A DNA stretch of 64,000 bases from VXNE01 sp965206615 (GTDB taxonomy: Bacteria > Pseudomonadota > Gammaproteobacteria > Pseudomonadales > Azotimanducaceae). Below, in pieces: positions 52,252-61,147 of the stretch. The notes below the pieces were generated by a model that had not been told where the DNA came from, did not search any database, and saw only the letters and a list, made by a program, of their open reading frames with translations. Position 1 is the stretch's first letter. Each line of letters begins with the position of its first letter. A program made the position numbers and the translations under genes. The DNA lies in the NCBI GenBank assembly GCA_965206615.1, contig CBDBKI010000005.1:1054001-1118000 (forward strand). The letters run 5' to 3'.

Positions 52252-52650
52252 ATGTCTATAACGGACGATCAGGCGCAGAGAGTGATCGATGCAGCGATCG
52301 CGAAGAGCGAGGAACTCGGGTATGCGATTACCGTCGCCGTGGTGGACAGCGCCGGGGAAGTCACGGCGGTCAGGCGCATGGACGGAGTCGGTCCGATCAA
52401 CTTCGATTTTGCGTACAGTTGCGCCTATACGGCGGCGGTCACCTCCCGCACCGGCGTGGAACTCGACTGGGTCAAGGACACGAACTGGTGGCGCGCGGCG
52501 AGCGTCATGCGCGGTGGCAAGCTCATGGTGGCCCGGGGTGCGCTGCCGCTGCGCGACAGAGACAAGGTGATCGGCGGGATCGGGGTGAGCGGGGCTCCCG
52601 GGGAAATCGACCTGGCGGTCGCAGAGGCCGGCGCAGCAGCACTCCAGTAG
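52252..52650 (+). CDS. GlcG/HbpS-family protein
   Basis: A 132-residue single-domain GlcG/HbpS protein: QRVIDAAIAKSEELGYAITV then AVVDSAGEVTAVRRMDGVGP, AYTAAVTSRTGVEL, and the terminal GGIGVSGAPGEIDLAVAEAG. Members bind haem or small ligands and often accompany dehydrogenases and PQQ or cobalamin-dependent enzymes. No signal peptide. AAGGGGGAACTACG precedes the ATG. It converges on the PQQ dehydrogenase gene across a strong terminator hairpin. Exact role unknown. Confidence 0.92.
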   Translation: MSITDDQAQRVIDAAIAKSEELGYAITVAVVDSAGEVTAVRRMDGVGPINFDFAYSCAYTAAVTSRTGVELDWVKDTNWWRAASVMRGGKLMVARGALPLRDRDKVIGGIGVSGAPGEIDLAVAEAGAAALQ

Positions 52651-52652
52651 GG

Positions 52653-52677
52653 GCCTGCGCCGCAGGACGGCGCAGGC
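52653..52677. terminator. Bidirectional terminator hairpin between convergent genes
   Basis: GCCTGCGCCG and CGGCGCAGGC form a perfect 10-bp stem with a CAGGA loop, 3 bases after the GlcG/HbpS stop. There is no U-tract, but stability is high and the position between convergent genes is ideal. Confidence 0.7.
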
Positions 52678-52746
52678 TCGTAGGTTGGTGGGGGGCCAAG
52701 CTCCTGGCGGGAGCCTGCGTTCCGGGTGTTCATGGTCGGCATGCTG

Positions 52747-55098
52747 CTATGCATCCGATCCATCCGGCAACGCGTAAGCAATTACCCTCCCGCCCGTTTC
52801 CGGCGTGCCTTCGCCGTGACCCGCGGGCAGGTCTTCGAAACTGCCTTGCGGCGCCACGGTACCCGGCACGGTGACTACAACATACTGGCGGCCGGTCTTC
52901 GGGCTCACGTAGCTCATGGGTGTGGCCTCCGAACTACCACGCAGTGGGCCCTTCCAGACCACTTCGCCCGTCAGCACATCAATGGCCCGCAGTTGCCCGT
53001 CTGTGACACCGCCATGGAAGATCAGGCCGCCGGCCGTGACGATGGAACCCGCCGCATAGGCGAAGCCCAATCCAAGCGGACCCATGCCCCGTCGCCAGAC
53101 AATTTGCTGTGTGGTGAGGTCGACCACTGCGATTTCTCCATAGGGTGGTTTGAGGCAGGGCAGAAGAAGCGGCGAGGTGAACATCTCCACGACGGCCGCA
53201 AACGGTGTGCCGCGCTGCGGACCGCCAACTCCATAACCGGTCGAGAACATTTCCGCAGAATCTTGCGACTGCAGCAGATCTTCTTCCCGGGGAACCATAT
53301 GAACGACCCACGGTAAATGCAGGTTGTTCACGACCATCAGCTGGCGCTCTTCATCGACTGCGACGCTTCCCCAGTTCATACCTCCGGCCGGCCCGGGATA
53401 GAGCAGCGTTCCCTGCACGGAAGGTGGGGTCATCGGGCCTTCGTAGCGCAGCCCGCGAAAAGTCATTCGACACGCCATCTGATCGAACGGCGAGATGCCG
53501 AAGAGGTCCTGTTCGCGGATACGCGGGTGCGCAAAGGACGGCATTCCCGTGGAGAACGGTTGGGTGGCGGCCGTGCGTTCGTCCGGCAGATCCGACTGCG
53601 GCACCTCTCGCTCGGTAACTTCGGTCAGCAGCTCGCCGGTCGCTCGATCAAGCACAAAGAGCTCACCGCGTTTGGTGGGCACGATCACCGCCTTGCGCCG
53701 CACGCCGTCGAGCGTCAGATCCACCAGCGTGGGTTGCGACGGAACGTCGTAGTCCCAGATGTCGTGGTGGGTGGTCTGAAAGTGCCAGCGCGTCAGCCCG
53801 GTTCGTGCGTCGATTGCGACAATGGAGCTGGCGAACTTGTCCATGACTTCGGTACGGTGGCCCCCGAAGTAGTCGGGCGTGGCGTTGCCGGTGGGCAAAT
53901 AAACGAGACCCAGCTCGTCGTCGGCCGACGTCAGGCTCCAGACATTGGGTGTGCCGCGAGTGTAGAAGCCGCCTTCCGGTGGCATGACGGTTTTGCCTTC
54001 GCGGCCGACATCCCAGGCCCATAGCAACTCGCCGGTGCGCGGATCGTAGCCGCGCACAACACCCGAGGGCTCCTCCGCTTCCTGGTTGTCCGCAACCCAC
54101 CCGCCAACCACCAGCGAGCCGCTCGCAACCGTAGGTGGCGAAGAAACAAAATAGTAGAAGGGTTTCACCTCGCCCATTCCGGCCAGCAGTGAGATCTGCC
54201 CGGCATCGCCGAACTCGTCGCAAGGCCTGCCGGTCGCCTTGTCCACCGCGATCATGCGTGCATCGGTTGTAGCCGTATAAATACGTTCGGCACAGCGTTC
54301 GCCCCTGGGGCGCTCGGGAATATGATAGTAGGTCACACCGCGGCAGTTGGCGGTCATGCCGAACGCTGGCGTGTTGTTTTCAGGGTCAAAACGCCAGCGT
54401 TCGGCACCGGTATCTGCGTCCAGCGAGATCATGACGTTCTGGGCGGTACAGAGGTAGAGTCCATCGTCGATCTGGATGGGTGTACCGCTGAATCCTCCAA
54501 TTCGGGAGGTATCCGCCTGCCAGACCCGGGTCAGGTCGCCAACGTTCTCCCGGTTGATCCGGGAATGGGGCGCATAGCGCGTTCCGGCGTGGCTCGCGCC
54601 ATAGGCTTCCCAATCCGGCGAGTTCTGGGGCGGACCGTAGCTGACATCTGCCACGGGCAGCACATCGGTACTGACCAGATTGAATGTCATCGCGGAGAGC
54701 ACAAGAACGCTGCCCGTCGCGCAAACCTGCAGGGTACGCGTACGCAACGGTGCAGGCATATCATCGCCCCACAGGCGGCGTCGAATGGTCGGTGTGCAAA
54801 GCACGAGCCAGAATATGCCGACCAACCAGATTCGTGATCCGACCAACCAGAATTCGGCGCCCGCCTCATAAACCGCCCAGGTGAGGGTCAGCAGCAGTAC
54901 CGCGGAAAACAGAAAAAACCCTCGGCGCTGCTGCCGCCACAATTCGACCGCACTGAGCGACATCAGGATGCCTGCGCACACGTAATATGGCGTCCCGCCC
55001 ATGAACGCCAGCTCTGCGCCCAACCAGGTCATCGGCAAACCGATGGCCCCGATCGCGATCGCGATAACTCTCAGCGGCCACTTGCCTTTTGTTGGCAT
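52747..55098 (-). CDS. Membrane-bound PQQ-dependent dehydrogenase (glucose dehydrogenase type)
   Basis: A 783-residue quinoprotein. About five N-terminal membrane helices (residues 8-110, for example FFLFSAVLLLTLTWAVYEAG) and one near 130 anchor it; the rest is a periplasmic eight-bladed PQQ propeller. Visible motifs include TWQ-type blade ends such as FQTTHHDIWDYDVPSQPTL, GRPCDEFGDAGQISL, YDPRTGELLWAWDV and PVADVSYGPPQNSPDWEAYG at the domain start. This is the architecture of membrane glucose dehydrogenase, which passes electrons to ubiquinone; relatives act on other polyols, so the substrate is not certain. No pqq biosynthesis genes are in the window. It is transcribed away from the cytochrome gene across a 175-base divergent region. 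Confidence 0.94.
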   Translation of the reverse strand: MPTKGKWPLRVIAIAIGAIGLPMTWLGAELAFMGGTPYYVCAGILMSLSAVELWRQQRRGFFLFSAVLLLTLTWAVYEAGAEFWLVGSRIWLVGIFWLVLCTPTIRRRLWGDDMPAPLRTRTLQVCATGSVLVLSAMTFNLVSTDVLPVADVSYGPPQNSPDWEAYGASHAGTRYAPHSRINRENVGDLTRVWQADTSRIGGFSGTPIQIDDGLYLCTAQNVMISLDADTGAERWRFDPENNTPAFGMTANCRGVTYYHIPERPRGERCAERIYTATTDARMIAVDKATGRPCDEFGDAGQISLLAGMGEVKPFYYFVSSPPTVASGSLVVGGWVADNQEAEEPSGVVRGYDPRTGELLWAWDVGREGKTVMPPEGGFYTRGTPNVWSLTSADDELGLVYLPTGNATPDYFGGHRTEVMDKFASSIVAIDARTGLTRWHFQTTHHDIWDYDVPSQPTLVDLTLDGVRRKAVIVPTKRGELFVLDRATGELLTEVTEREVPQSDLPDERTAATQPFSTGMPSFAHPRIREQDLFGISPFDQMACRMTFRGLRYEGPMTPPSVQGTLLYPGPAGGMNWGSVAVDEERQLMVVNNLHLPWVVHMVPREEDLLQSQDSAEMFSTGYGVGGPQRGTPFAAVVEMFTSPLLLPCLKPPYGEIAVVDLTTQQIVWRRGMGPLGLGFAYAAGSIVTAGGLIFHGGVTDGQLRAIDVLTGEVVWKGPLRGSSEATPMSYVSPKTGRQYVVVTVPGTVAPQGSFEDLPAGHGEGTPETGGRVIAYALPDGSDA

Positions 55099-55273
55099 GC
55101 GTCCCTCGATTTACTGTCTTGCCAGACGCTACAGGATAGCATCCCTATGATTAAGCCTCATATTCATCGGTGACGACGAAACCGTAGACGTGGATGACGA
55201 CGGCAAGGAGGCTCTTTGCAAAACGAACCCCTGCGCGGTACGCTCGATCGGGCCCGAATGGGAGGGTCACCAG

Positions 55274-57088
55274 ATGGTCCGATTCACTGCCATTGGCGCC
55301 GCGTTGCGTGCCGCCCCGGTCGCTTTGATCCTCGTAACCACAACGCCCGTCTTCGCAGCCGGCTTCGAGGGCGTGGTCACGGACAATGACGGTGACGTCA
55401 TCCCGGGCGCGATGGTCACCTTCCGCTTCGGCGAACCCTTTCAGGAGCGCACCGTATTCACCGATGACGACGGTCACTATGCCGTTGCGGGGCTCGAACC
55501 TTCCGCGAGCCACCTCGTACGCGTGCGGCGTATCGGTTGGGCGGACGTCCGCTCCGCCAATCATCGGGCGCCCGAGCAAGGGCTTGCCGAGCTCGATCTG
55601 AGCATGATGCGACACACCGATCCCGCAGCGGTCGCTGAGCAGCTACCGGCAAATCACTGGTACGCCCTGCTGCTCGCCAAGCTCACCGATGAAGGCGAAC
55701 GGGAGCAGTTCGTGCGCCAATGCACGTTCTGTCATCAACAGGGCAACGCAGCCACGCGGCTGGTACGCGATCCCGCGGAATGGCGCAAGGTGCTCGCACT
55801 CATGGCGCGCATGGGCGCAGGGCTTGATGCGGAGTTCAGCGCGCGTGTGCCCGATCTCATCAACGCCGCTTACGACCCGGAAACTGCGATTCCAGCGCTC
55901 ACCAAAGGTTGGCAGGACCCGGAGTTTGCCCCACCGCCATCGGCGCACGTACGCCGGTCCATCGTCGACGAGTATCAGCTGGGGGAGCGATCTTCGATGC
56001 AGCACGACATGATCGTGCACCCGAGCGGGCACATTTACTCCGTAGACATGACCACCGACACCCTCTTCCGACTGGACCCGAGTGTGCCGGGTGGTGCGCG
56101 GGAGTGGTATGGCATTCCCAACGAGGACGTGCCCCTGGGCGGGGTCATGGGAAATAACGCGCTGCTGCCCAACACGGAAATGCGGGTAGGTCCGCATTCC
56201 CTGCAAGTCGACTCCAGGGGTGCGATCTGGATAACGCTGGCCGACGGCAATCGACTGGCGAAGTTCGACCCAGCGGACGACTCGTTCACCATCGAGCCGT
56301 TGCCCGACGGCATTTACCCTCACACGCTGCGCATCGACGATCGCGATCGCATCTGGTACACGATCGCCGTCTCGAATCACGTCGGCGTCTACGACCCGAC
56401 AACAGGGCGCCACGAGGTGCGCAGGGTGCCGGCGCGCAGCTTGGGCGAGGAATTTACGCTCAGGTTACAGCCGTTCCTGTTCTGGTTGAGCCAGTACGTC
56501 GATCTCGATCTCGAGGGCGGTGAGGGAGGCGGACTGCCAATACCCTACGGCATCGACATCGCGCCCAATGGCGATATCTGGTTCAGTCAGCTCAACGCAC
56601 ATCGCATCGGCCACATCGATCCCGAAACACTCGACATCACCATGATCGACACGCCGTTCACCGCACCCCGCAGGATGCGATTCGATTCCGTTGGCAACCT
56701 CTGGATACCGGGGTTTTCCTCCAACGTGTTGTCGCGCTTCGATCCGGCAACCCATGAGTTCAAGAACTTTCCGATACCCATCGAGCCGCTGGGCACCGAA
56801 ACACCTTACGCGCTGAACGTCGACCGCCGTACCGATACCGTGTGGATCTGTGGCACCAACAGCGACACGTTGATCAGTTTCGACACCGCAAACGAGACAT
56901 TCACCGTATATCCGCTACCCACGCAGACCACCTATACGCGCGATATCGATTTTGACGCCGACGGCGGTGTGTGGACGTCGAACTCGAACCTTCCAGCCTG
57001 GCAGATCGAGACCGGGATTCCGCGTGTGCTGCGGCTCAAGCCGCCACAAGATCCTGCGGTCAGCCTGCGCACCGCCAATCTGCAATGA
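55274..57088 (+). CDS. Exported multidomain protein: carboxypeptidase-regulatory domain, cytochrome c-like motif, Vgb-type beta-propeller
   Basis: A 604-residue exported protein. Signal sequence MVRFTAIGAALRAAPVALIL (cleavage near AFAAG, residue 27). Residues 28-115 are a carboxypeptidase-regulatory-like beta sandwich (FEGVVTDNDGDVIPGAMVTF). A single haem-binding CTFCHQ is near residue 152 in a short cytochrome-like region. From about 240 on a virginiamycin-B-lyase-like propeller follows, with repeats such as GAIWITLADGNRLAKFDPAD and DIWFSQLNAHRIGHIDPETL. No lyase activity can be claimed. The next gene, a cytochrome c lipoprotein, is translationally coupled (ATGA). Probably a periplasmic electron-transfer or sensor protein of the cluster. 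The ATG is preceded by GGGAGGG. Confidence 0.88.
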   Translation: MVRFTAIGAALRAAPVALILVTTTPVFAAGFEGVVTDNDGDVIPGAMVTFRFGEPFQERTVFTDDDGHYAVAGLEPSASHLVRVRRIGWADVRSANHRAPEQGLAELDLSMMRHTDPAAVAEQLPANHWYALLLAKLTDEGEREQFVRQCTFCHQQGNAATRLVRDPAEWRKVLALMARMGAGLDAEFSARVPDLINAAYDPETAIPALTKGWQDPEFAPPPSAHVRRSIVDEYQLGERSSMQHDMIVHPSGHIYSVDMTTDTLFRLDPSVPGGAREWYGIPNEDVPLGGVMGNNALLPNTEMRVGPHSLQVDSRGAIWITLADGNRLAKFDPADDSFTIEPLPDGIYPHTLRIDDRDRIWYTIAVSNHVGVYDPTTGRHEVRRVPARSLGEEFTLRLQPFLFWLSQYVDLDLEGGEGGGLPIPYGIDIAPNGDIWFSQLNAHRIGHIDPETLDITMIDTPFTAPRRMRFDSVGNLWIPGFSSNVLSRFDPATHEFKNFPIPIEPLGTETPYALNVDRRTDTVWICGTNSDTLISFDTANETFTVYPLPTQTTYTRDIDFDADGGVWTSNSNLPAWQIETGIPRVLRLKPPQDPAVSLRTANLQ

Positions 57089-57936
57089 CCCTGGCCTGCT
57101 CGCGCGCCCTCGCCGCCGTGATTTCGGTGGCCGCACTCCCCGGGTGTGCCGACAGCCAGCAGCAAGCGGCCGCCGTAGCCACTCAGGTTGACCGTTTGGT
57201 CGCCGAGCTGCGCCAGCAGATGCCCGCGAACCCGAGCAGCGTCGTTGTCCAGCTTGCGTTCGGCGAGGAAGCCGATCTCGACCTCTACGTCACCGACCCG
57301 TTGTTGGAAACGGTGTACTTCGCGCGACACGAGTCGCGCACCGGTGGACGCTTCGCAACGGACGTTCGCTGTGACACCTCGGGGCCTCGTATCGAGGAGG
57401 TACGTTTCGCCGCGCCATGGCCTGGACGCTACCGGGTGGGTATCGACCACCCGGAGCGTTGCGACGGCATGCCGGCACCCGCCCCGGCCGCTTACGCTGT
57501 CGTGGTACACGCCGACGGCAAAACCTCGCAGACCAGTGGCTCCATCGAGCTTGAGAGGTTTGAAGTTGTCGTGCTCGAATTCGAAGTGGCAGGAGAAACC
57601 CTCGATGCGCCAACGGAAGTCGCGGCGGCAGGCACTGCGCAAAGCGGCGCCATGCTCTACCAGCAGCTCTGCGCGTCATGCCATGGTGCCGAGGGTCGCG
57701 GCGACGGTGATGTCGAGCACGAGCTTCTGCTGGGGCCCAGGGACTTTCGCCTGAATGCTTTCAAGTTCGACACCGATGCGGACTGGCAACGCGGCACCGA
57801 CGCAGACCTCGCCAACGTGATCCGCCACGGAACCAGAGCCTACGGAGGTTCGTCCCAGATGCCACCCTGGCAAAACCTGTCCGAGGAGGACATCGCAGCA
57901 CTGGTCGCGCACGTACGCAGGTTGCAGGACTACTAG
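57085..57936 (+). CDS. Cytochrome c lipoprotein with DUF2135-like domain
   Basis: A 283-residue lipoprotein: MTLACSRALAAVISVAALPG with the lipobox Leu-Pro-Gly-Cys at residues 18-21. Residues 50-165 form a beta domain (VVQLAFGEEADLDLYVTDPL, then RYRVGIDHPERC) like DUF2135-type domains. The C-terminal 90 residues are a class I cytochrome c with CASCHG near residue 202 and the axial Met in SSQMPPWQ. It overlaps the preceding propeller gene and would pass electrons from the periplasmic proteins of the cluster to the respiratory chain. Anchored to a membrane by lipid. Confidence 0.87.
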   Translation: MTLACSRALAAVISVAALPGCADSQQQAAAVATQVDRLVAELRQQMPANPSSVVVQLAFGEEADLDLYVTDPLLETVYFARHESRTGGRFATDVRCDTSGPRIEEVRFAAPWPGRYRVGIDHPERCDGMPAPAPAAYAVVVHADGKTSQTSGSIELERFEVVVLEFEVAGETLDAPTEVAAAGTAQSGAMLYQQLCASCHGAEGRGDGDVEHELLLGPRDFRLNAFKFDTDADWQRGTDADLANVIRHGTRAYGGSSQMPPWQNLSEEDIAALVAHVRRLQDY

Positions 57937-57963
57937 GGAACCTCTGATCAAGCCCGTCCATCG

Positions 57964-57992
57964 GCTGGCGGAAAATTCCAGCCCAATCGTCT
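57964..57992 (+). promoter_or_regulatory. 29-bp cluster motif, copy B
   Basis: GCTGGCGGAAAA followed by 12 bases and CGTCT, about 147 bases upstream of the exported protein gene at 58139 and 27 bases after the cytochrome gene stop. Aligned without gaps to copies A and C. Confidence 0.55.
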
Positions 57993-58138
57993 CACTCCCT
58001 AAGGGAATGGTCATTTGCTGCGGACGTGTTCGGCTCTCTCAGGGCTACATGTCCTACCGGTCGTCGGGGTATGTGACGCATCTGCCCTGGCGTTCCCGGC
58101 TTTGCGGTGGCGGCCGACGGTTGGCCGGAGGAAACAAG

Positions 58139-59224
58139 ATGTCGCACGAAACATGTAACCACAACCCGCGTCTCGTCAGCGTTGGACTCATCGCCGTTCT
58201 GGCTATCCTCGCGCTGCCGGGTCCAGCATGGTCAACGGAATACGAACCCGAGCGAACCGCATGGGGATCGCCTGACTTGCAGGGAGTGTGGGATTTCCGC
58301 ACGCTTACTCCGCTGGAACGCCCACCGGAACTGGCCGACAGGGCGGAATTCACGGCTGAAGAAGCGGAGGCTTTTCGCAAGACAACACTGGAGCTTTACG
58401 ACAGCGACAACCGGGGTGACGATAGGGGAATTGTCGATGTGGAGCGCGCCTACAATGCTGTCTGGCTGGATGTTGGTACAGAGCTGAGCGAAGATCTGCG
58501 GACCTCGCTGATCGTCGATCCCCCCGATGGTCGTTTACCGGCACTTACCGAGGCCGCGGTCGCCCGCAGGAAGGAGCAAAACGACCTGGGAACTCCACCC
58601 GCGCGCGATCTGTTCTCCTCGGCAAAGGTCCTCGCCAGCCCCGAGACTTTTCGACCCCCCGATCCAGAGTCCCTGGGGCTTTCCGAACGTTGTCTGGTCG
58701 GATTCAACGCCGGCCCGCCCCTGAGTCCAAACGTCTACAACAACATTCTGCGAATCGTGCAGACTCCGGACCACGTGGTGCTGGTGACGGAGATGATCCA
58801 CGACGCGCGTATTGTGCCCATCGATGGGTCGGCACACCTGCCGGCCGACATCAGGCGTTGGTCCGGCGACTCCCGCGGCCACTGGGAAGGCAATACGCTG
58901 GTCGTTGATACGACCAATTTCACGGACAAGACCGCCGCCTTTCAACTCCCCTACAACCCGGAGAACGACCCTGTGGAGGGCCCCGTGGGATCGGGCCTGC
59001 ACCTGCACCTCACCGAGCGGTTCACCCCCATCGGCGAGGACCGGCTGCGCTACGAGTACACCATCGATGATCCCACTACCTTCGTACAACCCTTTACGGT
59101 GGCGATTACCCTTCGGGCGACGGATGACCGGATGTACGAATTCGCATGCCACGAGGGCAACTATTCGGCCCCGGCCATACTGAGAGGCGCCAGGCTGCTC
59201 GAGAAGGAAGAGTCGGGTAGCTAG
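58139..59224 (+). CDS. Exported conserved protein of unknown function
   Basis: A 361-residue protein with a signal sequence (SVGLIAVLAILALPGPAWS, cleavage near residue 32) and a mature start RTAWGSPDLQGVWDFRTLTP. The internal blocks LSERCLVGFNAGPPLSPNVY, NNILRIVQTPDHVVLVTEMI and RGHWEGNTLVVDTTNFTDKT match a family I know only as hypothetical, abundant in Gram-negative marine and soil bacteria that degrade complex organics, often beside TonB receptors and PQQ enzymes. One Cys near each end. GGAGGAAACAAG precedes the ATG. Likely periplasmic binding or enzymatic role. Confidence 0.85.
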   Translation: MSHETCNHNPRLVSVGLIAVLAILALPGPAWSTEYEPERTAWGSPDLQGVWDFRTLTPLERPPELADRAEFTAEEAEAFRKTTLELYDSDNRGDDRGIVDVERAYNAVWLDVGTELSEDLRTSLIVDPPDGRLPALTEAAVARRKEQNDLGTPPARDLFSSAKVLASPETFRPPDPESLGLSERCLVGFNAGPPLSPNVYNNILRIVQTPDHVVLVTEMIHDARIVPIDGSAHLPADIRRWSGDSRGHWEGNTLVVDTTNFTDKTAAFQLPYNPENDPVEGPVGSGLHLHLTERFTPIGEDRLRYEYTIDDPTTFVQPFTVAITLRATDDRMYEFACHEGNYSAPAILRGARLLEKEESGS

Positions 59225-59271
59225 TTGCTACCCAACTTCCAAGGTAAGAGAGGGCTCGAAATGGAGAGCAC

Positions 59272-60510
59272 GTGAAGAAGACCCGCTTGATGCCCGCCGA
59301 CCATTGGGACTGGTCGATCCCCGTGTCCTTCTCACAGGGCTGGCGCGTAGGTGATCTCGTGTTCGTAGGCGGTCAGGTCTCGCTTACGCCCGACGCGAAG
59401 GTCGTCGCCCCCGGCGACATCGAAACCCAGACGCGGAACACCTTCGAGTTCATCCGCAAAGTGCTGCACGAAGGGGGCGCCGACGACCGGGATCTCGTGA
59501 AGCTCAACACCTGGTACGCGTTCGAAGGTCAAGGCGCTGCGCTCAAGGACTACTGGGAGCGTATGACCCGCGTGCAACTGGAGTATCTCGCCAGTCCCGG
59601 ACCGGTGGATACCGCGCTGCGCATCGCCGGCCTTGCGAGCGACGCGATTCTGATCGAGATCGATGCAATCGCGGCCTGCGGGGGCGAGAAGATCCGGCTG
59701 ATGCCCTCGGGGCACTGGGATTGGAGCATGCCCGTGCCTCTGTCGCAGGGATGGCGCGTCGGTGACCTGGTTTTCGTGGGCGGGCAGGTTTCGATGGACG
59801 CGCAGGGTGTGGCCATCGCGCCCGCCGACATCCTCACTCAGACCCGCAATGCCTACGACTGCGTGGCCCGGGTGCTCGAAGCAGCGGGGGCTGCTTTCGA
59901 AGATCTGGTCCAGGTGAACATCTTCTACCGCTACGATGGACCTCAGGGAGGAATCGGAGCGTATACCGATCAGATCCACGGAGTGAGCGCCGAGTACTTG
60001 AAGGCGCCCTATCCAACCGGCACTACGACTCGCGTCAACGGACTCGCCTATGAGGGATTGCTGGTGGAGATCGAAGCGATTGCCGCCGTGGGTGGAAACA
60101 ACCGACCCGTCGAGGTCGCCGACGCGTGGCGGTGGCCCGGCCAGAGGCCCTTCTCCCAGGGCATGGTCGCCGGGGACTTGATCTTCGTCAGCGGGCAGCT
60201 CTCCCTGGATGGCAATGGCCAGGTCGTCGCCGCTGACGACATCGCCGCCCAAACGGAGAACGTCTTTACCCAGATTCGAAAGATCCTGAACGCCGCGGGT
60301 GCGGATATGGGAGACCTGGTGAAGCTCTACACGCTTTATCACCGTGATCCGGGGCGCCACGGGCTCCGCGAGTACTGGGAAGACATGACGCGCGTGCGCA
60401 TGCGGCACCTTCCCGCACCCGGCCCGGTGGGGACCGCGATTCGCGTCAACGGTTTTGCGCAGGACGGTCTGGCCATCGAAGTCCAGGCGATCGCCGCTCG
60501 ATCGGATTGA
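59272..60510 (+). CDS. Triple RidA-domain protein
   Basis: A 412-residue protein made of three consecutive RidA/YjgF domains: residues about 1-138, 139-277 and 278-412. Each opens with a short W-rich strand and GDLVFVGGQVS or GDLIFVSGQLS and has the helix of the type TQTRNTFEFIRKVLHEGGAD. Domains one and two both start with RLMP-x-x-HWDWS-type sequence, showing recent tandem duplication; the third is more diverged (WRWPGQRPFSQGMVAGDL). RidA proteins act as trimers that hydrolyse reactive enamines, with the active-site Arg near the domain C-terminus (for example TALRIAGLA, TTRVNGLA, TAIRVNGFA). One chain could form a pseudo-trimer. GTG start; weak ribosome site. Confidence 0.9.
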   Translation: MKKTRLMPADHWDWSIPVSFSQGWRVGDLVFVGGQVSLTPDAKVVAPGDIETQTRNTFEFIRKVLHEGGADDRDLVKLNTWYAFEGQGAALKDYWERMTRVQLEYLASPGPVDTALRIAGLASDAILIEIDAIAACGGEKIRLMPSGHWDWSMPVPLSQGWRVGDLVFVGGQVSMDAQGVAIAPADILTQTRNAYDCVARVLEAAGAAFEDLVQVNIFYRYDGPQGGIGAYTDQIHGVSAEYLKAPYPTGTTTRVNGLAYEGLLVEIEAIAAVGGNNRPVEVADAWRWPGQRPFSQGMVAGDLIFVSGQLSLDGNGQVVAADDIAAQTENVFTQIRKILNAAGADMGDLVKLYTLYHRDPGRHGLREYWEDMTRVRMRHLPAPGPVGTAIRVNGFAQDGLAIEVQAIAARSD

Positions 60511-60601
60511 AGCGCCCCAAAGCCGGGCCAGAGGGAACGGATTCGGTCCCGTATCGAACTCCATGCACGGTCCCGGGGCAGGCGTTGTAGGGGACGGGCT
60601 T

Positions 60602-60722
60602 GTCCCGTCCCGCCCCGCGGCCTTGCACGGCATCGAGACGGGCGACCACAAGGGTCGCCCCTACATGTCCCGTCCCGCGGCCTTGCACGGCGTCGAGACG
60701 GGCGACCACAAGGGTCCCCCTA
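60602..60722. repeat. Tandem copies of the dispersed hairpin repeat (copies 2 and 3)
   Basis: Two units of about 60 bases, each containing CCCGCGGCCTTGCACGGC, then GTCGAGACGGGCGACC-ACAAG-GGT(C)GCCCC. The first hairpin is perfect (GGGCGACC / GGTCGCCC); the second has CCCCC instead of CGCCC. They lie between the convergent triple RidA and single RidA genes and match the single unit at 47471-47491 in inverted orientation. Confidence 0.85.
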
Positions 60723-61109
60723 CCCGCGCGTTTGCGCAATCACTCGAAGCTCCGCTCTGGCCCCCGGAATCGCCAGTTCCGCCACACCTATTGCTGTCCA
60801 GGCGGGATAGGGCTCCTTCACGAACTCGTCTTTCACCGCCATGAAAGTCCGCAGGTGCTCCTGCATCCCTACGTGGTAGCTCGTGAACTCCACGATGTCC
60901 CCGAAATCCGCACCGGCCTCTTCCAGCACTGCGCCGACAATCGTCCAGGCGTTGCGGAACTCTTCCTCGGCGGAGTCCGGCACACCACCCTTGCCCACAC
61001 CGACTCGCCCGGAGCACAGGATCAGATCGCCGTGCTTCACTGCCGAGGGGAAGTGAAAGTTCTCATAGGCGCGCTTGTCTCGCTCCGCTACGACGATTTC
61101 TTTGGCCAT
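60720..61109 (-). CDS. RidA-family protein, single domain
   Basis: A 129-residue RidA homologue: FHFPSAVKHGDLILCSGRVG then NAWTIVGAVLEEAGADFGDI, VEFTSYHVGMQEHLRTFMAV and PAWTAIGVAELAIPGARAEL. The usual catalytic Arg before the last strand (R-x-x-V/A) is replaced by Ala/Gly in WTAIGVAELA, so canonical enamine hydrolysis is doubtful, as in several non-RidA subfamilies. It lies downstream of the TonB receptor on the same strand and is separated from it by 38 bases, so it may be the last gene of a receptor-led operon in reverse order. GGGGGGATGTG before the ATG. Confidence 0.9.
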   Translation of the reverse strand: MAKEIVVAERDKRAYENFHFPSAVKHGDLILCSGRVGVGKGGVPDSAEEEFRNAWTIVGAVLEEAGADFGDIVEFTSYHVGMQEHLRTFMAVKDEFVKEPYPAWTAIGVAELAIPGARAELRVIAQTRG

Positions 61110-61147
61110 CACATCCCCCCTCGATTCGGTGTTCGCGATCTGCTAAC

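Noticed and set aside
60602..60722. CRISPR or attachment site
   Set aside because: Only two units, no spacers, and the hairpin also occurs at 47.5 kb; better described as a dispersed hairpin repeat.
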